Assembly (NCBI GenBank): GCA_030152505.1
Contig: JASLJO010000298.1
Coordinates: forward strand, 1 to 11,664
Length of the DNA: 11,664 bases
Direction: 5' to 3'
Source of the DNA: Solirubrobacterales bacterium
GTDB lineage: Bacteria; Actinomycetota; Thermoleophilia; Solirubrobacterales; 70-9
Numbering within the stretch: position 1 is the stretch's first letter; each line of letters begins with the position of its first letter. A program made the translations under genes and the position numbers. Under the pieces are notes generated by a model. It searched no databases. It saw nothing but the letters and a program-made list of their open reading frames with translations, and had not been told where the DNA came from. This document shows, piece by piece, positions 1-6,338 of the stretch.

Positions 1-770
1 GGCATCGCCGAAAGCGCGACGACCGGGATCAGCAGGTAGAGGCCGAGCACGGCGGCGACGGTGAAGCCGACGCTGCGGGGAATGGTCCGTGCCGCGTCCT
101 TCGCCTCCTCGGCCATGTTGGAGATCGTCTCGATGCCGGTGTAGGCGATCATCGCCACCGCGATGCCGAGGGCGAAGTCGCTCCAGCTCGGGGCGACGCC
201 GAAATGGACGTTGTCGACCAGGATCTGCGGGCTGAGCACGAGAACGACGCCGATCCCGACGAGGACGACCTGGGTGCCGAGGTCGGCGACCGCGAGAATG
301 AGGTTCAGCTTGGCCGACTCCTGCGAGCCCCTGATGTTGAGCAGTGCCAGGGCTGCGATCAGCACCGCGCCCGCGATGATGTCGCCGGGAGCGTTGCCCA
401 GCGGGGACCAGAAGACCGCCAGATAGTGGGGCACGAAGTAGGCCGAGATCGCGACCGTGATCGTGTAGTTGAGCATCTGCCCCCAGGCGGCGACGAAGCT
501 GACCAGCTCGTTGAAGGCGTGGCGGGCGAAGCTGGAGGATCCCCCGGCCTCCGGATACATCACCGTCGCCTCGGCGTAGGTGGCCGCGGTCGCGGCGAAG
601 ATGAGCCCGGAGATGACGAAGGCGATCGGGGTGAGACCGAGAGCGAAGGCGGCGGTGACGCCGAGGGCGTAGTAGATCGAGGAGCCGACGTTGCCGTAGG
701 CGGCCGAGAACAGCGCCCCGACGCCGTGCACGCGGCTCAGCGATTCGTCTCTGGGGATCCGCTGGGCCAT
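1..770 (-). CDS. APC-family permease, N-terminal part (cut by window edge)
   Basis: Translating the minus strand from the ATG at 770 gives 256 residues with no stop before the window edge, so the C-terminal part is missing. The start is bounded: an in-frame TGA lies two codons upstream (TGA-CCG-ATG). The protein has a short polar N-terminus, then a glycine-rich first helix region around residues 15-35 with GNVGSSIYYALG. Hydrophobic segments follow near 38-60, 90-112, 130-145, 158-180, 198-215 and 234-255. The YTGIETISNMAEEAKD stretch at about 210-225 matches the family region ahead of helix 8. These features fit secondary transporters of amino acids or related compounds in the cytoplasmic membrane. 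The substrate cannot be read from the sequence. It lies 24 nt behind the FMN-dependent hydroxy-acid enzyme gene and is probably co-transcribed with it. No clear Shine-Dalgarno sequence precedes the ATG, so coupling to the upstream gene is possible. Confidence 0.88.
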   Translation of the reverse strand, partial: MAQRIPRDESLSRVHGVGALFSAAYGNVGSSIYYALGVTAAFALGLTPIAFVISGLIFAATAATYAEATVMYPEAGGSSSFARHAFNELVSFVAAWGQMLNYTITVAISAYFVPHYLAVFWSPLGNAPGDIIAGAVLIAALALLNIRGSQESAKLNLILAVADLGTQVVLVGIGVVLVLSPQILVDNVHFGVAPSWSDFALGIAVAMIAYTGIETISNMAEEAKDAARTIPRSVGFTVAAVLGLYLLIPVVALSAM

Positions 771-794
771 CGGTCAGTTGTGGGAACAGGTCAC

Positions 795-1886
795 TCAGAC
801 CGAATATACGGACGCCGCCGGGGCACGTCGCAGGTGGTCGCGGCTCAGTTCGCCGGGCGAGCCGCAGCCACAGAGGGCCAGCGTCAGCTCGAGCTCCTCG
901 CGCAGCAGCTCGAGCACGCGCCTCGCGCCGTCCTCGCCGCCTGCCGCCAGCCCCCAGAGGACTGGCCGACCGACCAGCACCGCGTCGGCGCCCAGTGCCA
1001 GCGCGATGGCGACGTCGACGCCGCGGCGGATGCCACCGTCGACGAGGACGGTGCCGCGCCCCGCGACCGCGTCGACCACCTCCGGCAGGGCCTCGGCGGT
1101 GGCCAGACAGCGGTCGAGCTGACGCCCACCGTGATTGGAGACGACGACCCCCGCGGCGCCCTGCTCGACCGCCCGCGATGCGTCCTCGCCGGTGAGCACG
1201 CCCTTGACCAACACCGGCACCTGGCACTCGGCGGCGAGGTCTTCGAGGTAGCTCCAGGTGAGCGCCGGCTCCATCAGCTCGAAGGTCTCCTCGATCGTCA
1301 CCCCGCGGTCGGAGCCGAGCGCCGCTTCGACGCTCGGCACGCCCAGCTCCTGGGGGATCTTGAAGCCGGTTCGCTGGTCGCGCTCGCGGTTGCCTCCGCG
1401 TGCCGTGTCGACGGTGACGACAATCGCCTCGTAACCACACCCGACCGCCTCCTCGACCAGAGCCTGGGTGACCCCCTCGTCGCGGAAGCAGTAGAGCTGA
1501 AACCAGCGCCGCCCGCCCGGCGCCGCCTCGGCAACCGGTCGCGGCCGCATCGTCGCCAGGGTCGAGAGGCACATCACCGTCCCCGCGGCCGCCGCGGCCC
1601 GCGCCATCGCCGCCTCCCCTTCGGGATCGACCAGGCCCTGATAGGCGACCGGCGCCACCAGCACCGGCATCGAGACCTCTCCGCCCAGTACCTCCACCCC
1701 GGTCCGCCATACGCTCAACCCGGCCAGCACCCGTGGCCGCAACCGCCACCCCTTCCAGGCGGCGACGTTCTCTCCCAGCGTCAGCTCGTCCCCGGCACCG
1801 CCGAAGAAGTACCCGGCGACCCCGGCATCCAACTTCTCAGCCGCCGCCCGCTCGAAGTCCGCAACAGTGATCAGATGCTCAATCAC
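795..1886 (-). CDS. FMN-dependent alpha-hydroxy-acid oxidase/dehydrogenase
   Basis: A 363-residue protein of the lactate/glycolate/mandelate-type flavoenzyme family, a TIM barrel that oxidises (S)-2-hydroxy acids to 2-keto acids. The family's active-site residues are visible: Y26 in YFFGGAGDE, Y132 in FQLY, D160 and R167 in VDTARGGNRERD, K228 in VLVKGVLT, and H252/R255 in SNHGGRQLD. The FMN phosphate region is the DGGIRRG (283-289) and VLVGRP (303-308) stretch. Length is normal for soluble members, and no signal peptide or membrane anchor is seen. The start is GTG at 1886; an in-frame TGA lies seven codons upstream with no other start between, and a weak AGGG sits about 9 nt ahead. It may be a lactate oxidase, lactate monooxygenase or a dehydrogenase, since substrate and electron acceptor are not decided by these motifs. 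The APC permease gene follows after 24 nt, which suggests import and oxidation of a shared compound (inference). Confidence 0.92.
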   Translation of the reverse strand: MIEHLITVADFERAAAEKLDAGVAGYFFGGAGDELTLGENVAAWKGWRLRPRVLAGLSVWRTGVEVLGGEVSMPVLVAPVAYQGLVDPEGEAAMARAAAAAGTVMCLSTLATMRPRPVAEAAPGGRRWFQLYCFRDEGVTQALVEEAVGCGYEAIVVTVDTARGGNRERDQRTGFKIPQELGVPSVEAALGSDRGVTIEETFELMEPALTWSYLEDLAAECQVPVLVKGVLTGEDASRAVEQGAAGVVVSNHGGRQLDRCLATAEALPEVVDAVAGRGTVLVDGGIRRGVDVAIALALGADAVLVGRPVLWGLAAGGEDGARRVLELLREELELTLALCGCGSPGELSRDHLRRAPAASVYSV

Positions 1887-1947
1887 GAGCGCGACCCTAG
1901 CCGCTCAGGATGACAAGAGGAGATTCGCGTCCTTGGGCGCTAGCGAA

Positions 1948-2067
1948 GGAGGGGCGGGGTGCCCCTCCAGCGCAGCGGCGTCTGTTTTTCGCCCACCCAC
2001 TCACACGGACAACCGCAAGTCCTCCGGGCGAAAAACCCAGCAAGCAGGAGGGACACCCCGCCCCTCC
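1948..2067. repeat. Nested inverted repeat between hppA and the hydroxy-acid enzyme gene
   Basis: Two 21-nt arms at 1948-1968 and 2047-2067 are reverse complements at 20 of 21 positions (one C/A mismatch, 1962 with 2053). Between them, 1984-1994 (GTTTTTCGCCC) and 2026-2036 (GGGCGAAAAAC) are perfect 11-nt reverse complements, and GGAC at 2007-2010 can pair with GTCC at 2019-2022. Each outer arm is also a hairpin by itself: GGAGGGGC-GGGGT-GCCCCTCC in the first (8 of 8 pairs), and 7 of 8 in the second. The block begins 14 nt after the hppA stop, so it would form the 3' end of the hppA transcript and the leader of the next one. There is no T-run after the outer stem in the transcribed direction, so a classical intrinsic terminator is not proven. 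No flanking target duplication or coding content was seen. It may be a REP/BIME-like or MITE-like dispersed element, a terminator, or an mRNA-stabilising structure. The rest of the 1887-2081 gap shows nothing recognisable. Confidence 0.85.
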
Positions 2068-2081
2068 CACCTGCAAACGAC

Positions 2082-4169
2082 TCAGAAGTGAACTATCGGG
2101 ATGATCAGGATGGCGACGATGTTGGCCACCTTGATCATCGGGTTGATCGCCGGCCCGGCGGTGTCCTTGTAGGGGTCGCCGACGGTGTCGCCGGTGACCG
2201 AGGCTTCATGAGCCGGGGAGCCTTTGCCGCCGTGGGCGCCGTCCTCGATCAGCTTCTTGGCGTTGTCCCAGGCGCCGCCGCCGGCGGTCATCGAGATCGC
2301 CGCGAAGAGGCCGACGACGATGACGCCGATCAGCAGGCCGCCAAGCGCGTCGACGCTGAGCAGGCCGACGACGATCGGAACCATGATCGGGATCAGGGCT
2401 GGCAGGATCATCTCTTTCTGCGCCGCCAGGGTGACGATGCTGACCGTTTTCCCGTAGTCGGGTTTTTCGGTCCCCTCCATGATCCCCGGGTGCTCGCGGA
2501 ACTGCGCGCGGACCTGTTCGACCACCTGGCCGCCGGCACGGCCGACGGCCTCGATCGCGAACGCGGCGAAGAGGTAGACCATCATGCCGCCGATGATCAG
2601 CCCGATCAGCACGTCCGGGCTGCTCAGGTTGAAGAGACTGTTGAGGTCGAACCCAGTCGGCGCCTCCTCGGCCAATTCGCTCTTGAAGGCCGCGAACAGG
2701 ACCAGCGCGGCGAGTGCGGCGGAGCCGATCGCGTAACCCTTGGTGACCGCCTTGGTCGTGTTGCCGACCGCATCGAGGGGATCGGTGACCGCGCGCACCT
2801 CCTCGGGCAAATCGGCCATCTCGGCGATGCCGCCGGCGTTGTCGGTGATCGGCCCGAAGGCGTCGAGGGCGACGATCAGACCGCAGAGCGACAGCTGCGC
2901 CATCACGGCGATGCCGATGCCGTAGATACCGGCGAGCTCGTTGGCGGCGAGGATCGCCAGGGCGATTACCAGCGCGGGTGCGGCGGTCGACTGGAAGCCC
3001 TGCGCAAGCCCCTGGATGATGTTGGTCGCGTGACCGGTCTCCGAGGCCTGGGCGATCGTCTTCACCGGCCGGAAGCGGGTCGCGGTATAGAATTCGGTGA
3101 TGACAAAAAGTAGCGCCGTAACGGCAACGCCGATCACAGCACAGAGCCAGAGGTCGGTGACGCTGACCGCGTCGGCCGCGGTGCTGAGACCGAGCCGGAC
3201 CGGATCGCTCATCATCCAGTCGGTGATCGGGTAGAAGGCCGCGATCGAGAGGATCCCAGCGGCGACCACACCGGTGTAGAGGGCCCCCTCGACCCGATCG
3301 GTTTTGGTTCGCACCAAAAGCGCACCGATGATCGAGGCGACGATCGCGACACCACCGATCACCAGTGGGTAGAGCGCAACCTCACGGGCGAAGTCGCCGC
3401 CGGAGCCGGTGAAGGTGAGGACGCCGAGCAACATCACCGCAACCGTGGTGACCGCGTAGGTCTCGAAGAGGTCCGCGGCCATGCCGGCGCAGTCGCCGAC
3501 GTTGTCGCCGACGTTGTCGGCGATCACCGCTGGGTTGCGGGGGTCGTCCTCGGGGATCCCCGCCTCGACCTTGCCAACCAGGTCGGCGCCGACGTCGGCG
3601 GCCTTGGTGAAGATGCCACCACCGAGTCGGGCGAAGACCGAGATCAGCGAGCCACCGAAGCCGAGGCCGACCAGCGCGTCGACGGCCTCCTTGTCGCTGC
3701 TGCCGGTGAGGACGAGGACGCCGTAGTAACCGGCGACCCCGAGCAGCGCCAGACCCACGACCAGTAGACCGGTCACCGAGCCGCCCTTGAAAGCGACGTC
3801 GAGCGCCGGGGGGACCCCACCACGGGCCGCCTCGGCGACGCGGGCGTTGGCGCGCACCGAGAGGTTCATGCCGATGAACCCGGTCGCACCTGAGAGCACG
3901 CCGCCGATCACGAAGCCGATCGCGGTTTGGTAGTCCTGCAGGAGCCAGAGCACGATCGCAATCGGCACCGCGACAGCGGCGATGATCGTGTATTGGCGAT
4001 TGAGGTAGGCCTTGGCACCCTCTTGCACGGCACCTGAGATTTCCTGCATACGATCGTTGCCCGGCGACTTCGAGAGCAGGCGCTGGGTGATGATCAGTCC
4101 GTAGACAACTGCCGCCCCGGCGCAGACGAGCGCGACGACGACTCCGTATTCGGTCAAGAAGCTGGTCAA
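2082..4169 (-). CDS. hppA: Membrane-bound H+-translocating pyrophosphatase, K+-independent type
   Basis: A 695-residue integral membrane pyrophosphatase that couples PPi hydrolysis to proton pumping across the cytoplasmic membrane. Family motifs are intact: DVGADLVGK at 192-200, the Asp-rich DNVGDNVGDCAGMAADLFE at about 218-236, TDNAGGIAEM at 442-451, and GDTVGDPYKDTAGP at 660-673. These hold the Mg-PPi ligands. The segment GNTTKAVTK at 469-477 has Lys473 and Thr476, which is the pair known from K+-independent enzymes; K+-dependent ones have Ala and usually Gly there. Length and the many hydrophobic helices fit the family. Na+ pumping cannot be fully excluded by eye, but K+-independence is known from H+ pumps. 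The start is TTG at 4169, chosen because a strong Shine-Dalgarno sequence precedes it and the N-terminus then aligns with the first helix. It stands apart from its neighbours by 72 nt upstream and 195 nt downstream, so it is probably its own transcription unit. Confidence 0.96.
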   Translation of the reverse strand: MTSFLTEYGVVVALVCAGAAVVYGLIITQRLLSKSPGNDRMQEISGAVQEGAKAYLNRQYTIIAAVAVPIAIVLWLLQDYQTAIGFVIGGVLSGATGFIGMNLSVRANARVAEAARGGVPPALDVAFKGGSVTGLLVVGLALLGVAGYYGVLVLTGSSDKEAVDALVGLGFGGSLISVFARLGGGIFTKAADVGADLVGKVEAGIPEDDPRNPAVIADNVGDNVGDCAGMAADLFETYAVTTVAVMLLGVLTFTGSGGDFAREVALYPLVIGGVAIVASIIGALLVRTKTDRVEGALYTGVVAAGILSIAAFYPITDWMMSDPVRLGLSTAADAVSVTDLWLCAVIGVAVTALLFVITEFYTATRFRPVKTIAQASETGHATNIIQGLAQGFQSTAAPALVIALAILAANELAGIYGIGIAVMAQLSLCGLIVALDAFGPITDNAGGIAEMADLPEEVRAVTDPLDAVGNTTKAVTKGYAIGSAALAALVLFAAFKSELAEEAPTGFDLNSLFNLSSPDVLIGLIIGGMMVYLFAAFAIEAVGRAGGQVVEQVRAQFREHPGIMEGTEKPDYGKTVSIVTLAAQKEMILPALIPIMVPIVVGLLSVDALGGLLIGVIVVGLFAAISMTAGGGAWDNAKKLIEDGAHGGKGSPAHEASVTGDTVGDPYKDTAGPAINPMIKVANIVAILIIPIVHF

Positions 4170-4176
4170 GTTCGAT

Positions 4177-4182
4177 TCCTCC
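4177..4182 (-). promoter_or_regulatory. Shine-Dalgarno sequence for hppA
   Basis: The minus strand reads GGAGGA here, 7 nt before the TTG at 4169. No ATG or GTG start in the same frame lies nearby, so this site supports the TTG as the true hppA start. Confidence 0.7.
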
Positions 4183-4203
4183 GTCGTTTAAGCGGCGCGG
4201 GAG

Positions 4204-4233
4204 TCTATAAGGGGGCGCGGATAACGCGTTTTC
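4204..4233 (-). promoter_or_regulatory. Candidate hppA promoter with an overlapping imperfect palindrome
   Basis: In the 72-nt gap ahead of hppA the minus strand has TATAGA (4209 to 4204), a fair -10 match. The best -35-like sequence upstream is poor (GTGAAA at 4235-4230, 20-nt spacer). An imperfect palindrome, GATAACG-CGTTTTC on the plus strand (4220-4233, 6 of 7 pairs), lies over the -35 area and could be an operator. It does not match the Rex consensus GTGAA-N4-TTCAC, because the right half-site is degraded and the spacing is wrong. The element is weak. Confidence 0.3.
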
Positions 4234-4241
4234 ACCATGTC

Positions 4242-5399
4242 CTAGGCGGCCTGCTTGGCGGCGGTGTAGGTGCGATGGGTCTCGCGCACCGCATCGCGGT
4301 AGATGTCCTCGATCGTCATACCGGCGTCGAGCGCCTCGCGCGCCCGTTGGGCGCCGTTGCGCTCGGGAGGCCGCGGCTCGATGCCAAGTGCCTGACGGGC
4401 CGGGGCCGTCCACTCGAGTACTCCGTCCAGCGCCGCGCGCGCCTCGACCTCCACCCCGCGGCGAAAGTCAATCAGCCTGCCGCTCATCCCATGGCGAATG
4501 GCCCGCCAGAGGTTCTCCTCGATCTCGCGGTCGCGCAGCGGCGCGCCGTTGCCGTCGTAGCCCAGCTCGTCGTAGTCGATCGCGGCCTGGGCAATGCAGG
4601 CCGCGATCAGCGCCGCCAAGCCGAAGGACTCCTCGCCCAGGGTCTGGGCGTCGCAGATCCGCACCTCGACCGTGCCGAACTCGTGGTGAGGGCGGACGCT
4701 CCACCAGAGCTGGGTCGACTCGACCACCGTGCCGGTGCGTTGCAGCAACCCGACGAAGTCCGCATAGCTCTGCCAGTCGACGAACGGGCTGGGCACGCCG
4801 CAGCGGGGGAAGGTGCGGGTGAAGATCTCGGTGCGCACCGTGTGCAGGCCGGTGTCGCGGCGATCGAGGAAGGGCGAGTTGGCGGAGACCGCGAGCAGCA
4901 GCGGCAGCAGCTCGCGCATCCGGTCGCAGACCGCGATCGCGCGGTCGGCGCCGCGCACGCCCATGTGCACGTGCATGCTCCAGGTGTTGTTGCGCTGCGC
5001 GACCCAGCCCAGTTCGCCGCGCAGGCGGTTGTAATGGGGCGTATCGATGATCCGCTGATCGAGGTAGTCGGCCCAGGGGTGCGTACCCATGGCCGCCAGC
5101 GCCAGCCCCATCCCGCCGACCAGCTCGAACAGCCGCCCGCGGCGCTCGCGCTGCGCCTCCATGGCAGCGCCGAAGGTCTCTGCCCGCCCGGAGCGGATCT
5201 CGATCTCCGAGGCGATCAGCTCGCCTGCCGCCGAGCCGGCCAGGACCTCGTCCTTCTGGCAGGCGGCATAGACGTCCTCGAAGCGATGCTCCAGCTCCAG
5301 CGTCGCCGGGTCGACGATCGCGAACTCCTCCTCGAGCCCGATCGTGAAGTCGGTGGAGGACTCGAATCTCTCCCGAGCCAGGTCGAGGTCCAGGGGCAA
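4242..5399 (-). CDS. Carboxylate-amine ligase, YbdK/GCS2 family (glutamate-cysteine ligase-like)
   Basis: A 385-residue cytosolic protein of the GCS2 family, which makes gamma-glutamyl-type amide bonds using ATP. Visible family motifs are GLEEEF at 21-26 (metal/ATP-binding acidic strand), MGTHPW at 104-109, HVHMGV at 143-148, NSPF at 174-177 and VEVRICD at 244-250. Length agrees with bacterial YbdK-like proteins (about 370-390). Some actinobacterial relatives make gamma-glutamylcysteine for ergothioneine (EgtA), and E. coli YbdK has only weak glutamate-cysteine ligase activity, so the natural substrate is open. The start is TTG at 5399: no ATG/GTG/TTG lies in frame just upstream, and AGGAAGGGAA at 5418-5409 is well placed. 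The gene starts 17 nt after the rex stop, and its Shine-Dalgarno overlaps the rex stop codon, so translational coupling is likely. The rex and CxxC-protein neighbours suggest a thiol/redox role (inference). Confidence 0.9.
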   Translation of the reverse strand: MPLDLDLARERFESSTDFTIGLEEEFAIVDPATLELEHRFEDVYAACQKDEVLAGSAAGELIASEIEIRSGRAETFGAAMEAQRERRGRLFELVGGMGLALAAMGTHPWADYLDQRIIDTPHYNRLRGELGWVAQRNNTWSMHVHMGVRGADRAIAVCDRMRELLPLLLAVSANSPFLDRRDTGLHTVRTEIFTRTFPRCGVPSPFVDWQSYADFVGLLQRTGTVVESTQLWWSVRPHHEFGTVEVRICDAQTLGEESFGLAALIAACIAQAAIDYDELGYDGNGAPLRDREIEENLWRAIRHGMSGRLIDFRRGVEVEARAALDGVLEWTAPARQALGIEPRPPERNGAQRAREALDAGMTIEDIYRDAVRETHRTYTAAKQAA

Positions 5400-5408
5400 G
5401 AGCTCTGA

Positions 5409-5418
5409 TTCCCTTCCT
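5409..5418 (-). promoter_or_regulatory. Shine-Dalgarno sequence for the YbdK/GCS2 gene, overlapping the rex stop
   Basis: The minus strand reads AGGAAGGGAA, ending 9 nt before the TTG at 5399. Its first bases lie inside the rex TAG stop (5419-5417). The overlap supports the TTG start and coupled translation. Confidence 0.6.
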
Positions 5419-6058
5419 AGGTCAGGTAGAAGTAGAGCGCGTAGAGGAGGTCGACAGCGGGGCTGGAGGTGTGCACCGTAACCTCCGGCGGAACCTGCAG
5501 CAGCTGCTCGGAGTAGTTGAAGATGATCTTCACCCCGGCCTCGACCAAGCGGTCGGCGACGGCCTGGGCCGCGGCAGCGGGCACGGCGAGGACGCCGACG
5601 ACGATCTCCTGCTCGGAGACGATCGCCTCGAGCTCGCCGAAGTCGCGCACCTCGAGGCTGCCGACCTGTGTGCCCACCACCGCCGGATCGATGTCGAACA
5701 TGGCGACGACCTCGAAGCCGTGGTCGGCGAAGATGTCGGAGCTGGCGATCGCCTGGCCGAGATTGCCGGCGCCGAAGAGGGCGATGTTGTGCTGACCCGA
5801 GGTGCGCAGGATCTTGCGGATCTCCCCGACCAGCGACTCGACGTTGTAGCCGACGCCGCGCTTGCCGAACTTGCCGAAGCCGGAGAGGTCGCGGCGAATT
5901 TGGGTCGGGTTGATGTGGGTGTAGTCGGAGAGTTCCTGTGAGGAGATCGTTTCCCGGCCCATCTTGCGCGCCTGGGTCAGCACCTGCAGGTAACGCGAGA
6001 GGCGCGCCGCGACACCGAGCGAGAGGCGCTCCCCCTCGCCGATCAGGCCATTCGCCAC
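5417..6058 (-). CDS. rex: Redox-sensing transcriptional repressor Rex
   Basis: Rex senses the NADH/NAD+ ratio: high NADH releases it from operators in front of respiratory and fermentative genes. From the GTG at 6058 the protein has 213 residues, the usual Rex length. A winged-helix DNA-binding domain spans about 15-75, with the recognition region NPTQIRRDLSGFGKFGKRGVGYNV at about 50-73. A Rossmann domain follows, with GAGNLG at 96-101 and FDID at 121-124. The C-terminal helix (about 200-213) is the domain-swapping dimer arm. Starts at 6088 and 6115 (ATG) are also open but would overlap the upstream gene by 29-56 nt and add residues not typical of Rex. GTG 6058 has a strong Shine-Dalgarno and sits one base after the upstream stop (TGA-G-GTG). 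No Rex operator palindrome (TTGTGAA-N4-TTCACAA type) was found in this window, so its targets are probably elsewhere. Confidence 0.96.
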   Translation of the reverse strand: MANGLIGEGERLSLGVAARLSRYLQVLTQARKMGRETISSQELSDYTHINPTQIRRDLSGFGKFGKRGVGYNVESLVGEIRKILRTSGQHNIALFGAGNLGQAIASSDIFADHGFEVVAMFDIDPAVVGTQVGSLEVRDFGELEAIVSEQEIVVGVLAVPAAAAQAVADRLVEAGVKIIFNYSEQLLQVPPEVTVHTSSPAVDLLYALYFYLT

Positions 6059-6059
6059 C

Positions 6060-6338
6060 TCAAGCTCCTCCACCGCCGGGTCGATCATCGGCCCCCACAG
6101 TATCGAGCCGAGCACGAACGGAGGTTTGGTCGAGGACCAGCTCGGAGACGACCTCCCCGTTCAACTCGAGCACGGGAATGCGCTCGAGCATGCGCCGCAA
6201 CAGGGCGTCGTCGCTCTCGATGTCGACCTCGCGCAGCTCGAAGCGGTAGCCCTCGCCGTGCAGTGCGACGAGCTCCTCCAGCGCCTGCACGCAGAGATGA
6301 CAACCGGGACGCGTATAGAGAACGAGCTGCACGCTCAT
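6060..6338 (-). CDS. Glutaredoxin-family protein with CHLC redox motif
   Basis: A 92-residue cytosolic thioredoxin-fold protein. It begins with MSVQLVLYTRPGCHLC, in which C13 and C16 form a CxxC dithiol next to the first strand. The segment ERIPVLELNGE at about 52-62 carries the cis-proline (IPV) expected in this fold. This matches the glutaredoxin-like/DUF836 group, whose partners are mostly unknown. The frame is open further upstream, but the real start is ATG at 6338, because it overlaps the tsaD stop as ATGA and the added N-terminal residues would be an arginine-rich shadow of tsaD. The gene ends one base before the GTG of rex. A small thiol protein locked between tsaD and rex, with a glutamate-cysteine-ligase-like gene after rex, suggests a redox role, but the electron donor and target cannot be told. 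Confidence 0.85.
   Translation of the reverse strand: MSVQLVLYTRPGCHLCVQALEELVALHGEGYRFELREVDIESDDALLRRMLERIPVLELNGEVVSELVLDQTSVRARLDTVGADDRPGGGGA
6065..6071 (-). promoter_or_regulatory. Shine-Dalgarno sequence for rex
   Basis: The minus strand reads GGAGGAG, 6 nt before the GTG at 6058, and lies inside the end of the glutaredoxin-like gene. It favours the GTG over the ATG codons at 6088 and 6115 as the rex start. Confidence 0.65.

Noticed and set aside
204..1913. A 569-codon open frame on the plus strand opposite the permease and hydroxy-acid enzyme genes.
   Set aside because: The product is a low-complexity Arg/Asp/Gly/Glu-rich string with no motif, and it spans two well-supported minus-strand genes and their gap. 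Long antisense frames are expected at this GC content.
1887..2081. Insertion with target-site duplication or a transposase remnant around the inverted repeat.
   Set aside because: The bases just outside the two arms do not match each other, and no protein-coding trace of a transposase is visible, so a true transposon could not be supported.
4219..4239. A Rex operator in front of hppA.
   Set aside because: The left half GTGAA is present but the right half reads TTATC and the half-sites are spaced wrongly for GTGAA-N4-TTCAC; no better match was found elsewhere in the window.
3382..4413. A 343-codon minus-strand frame overlapping the 5' part of hppA and the end of the YbdK-like gene.
   Set aside because: It is the arginine-rich alternative reading of hppA; the hppA frame has all family motifs and a Shine-Dalgarno.
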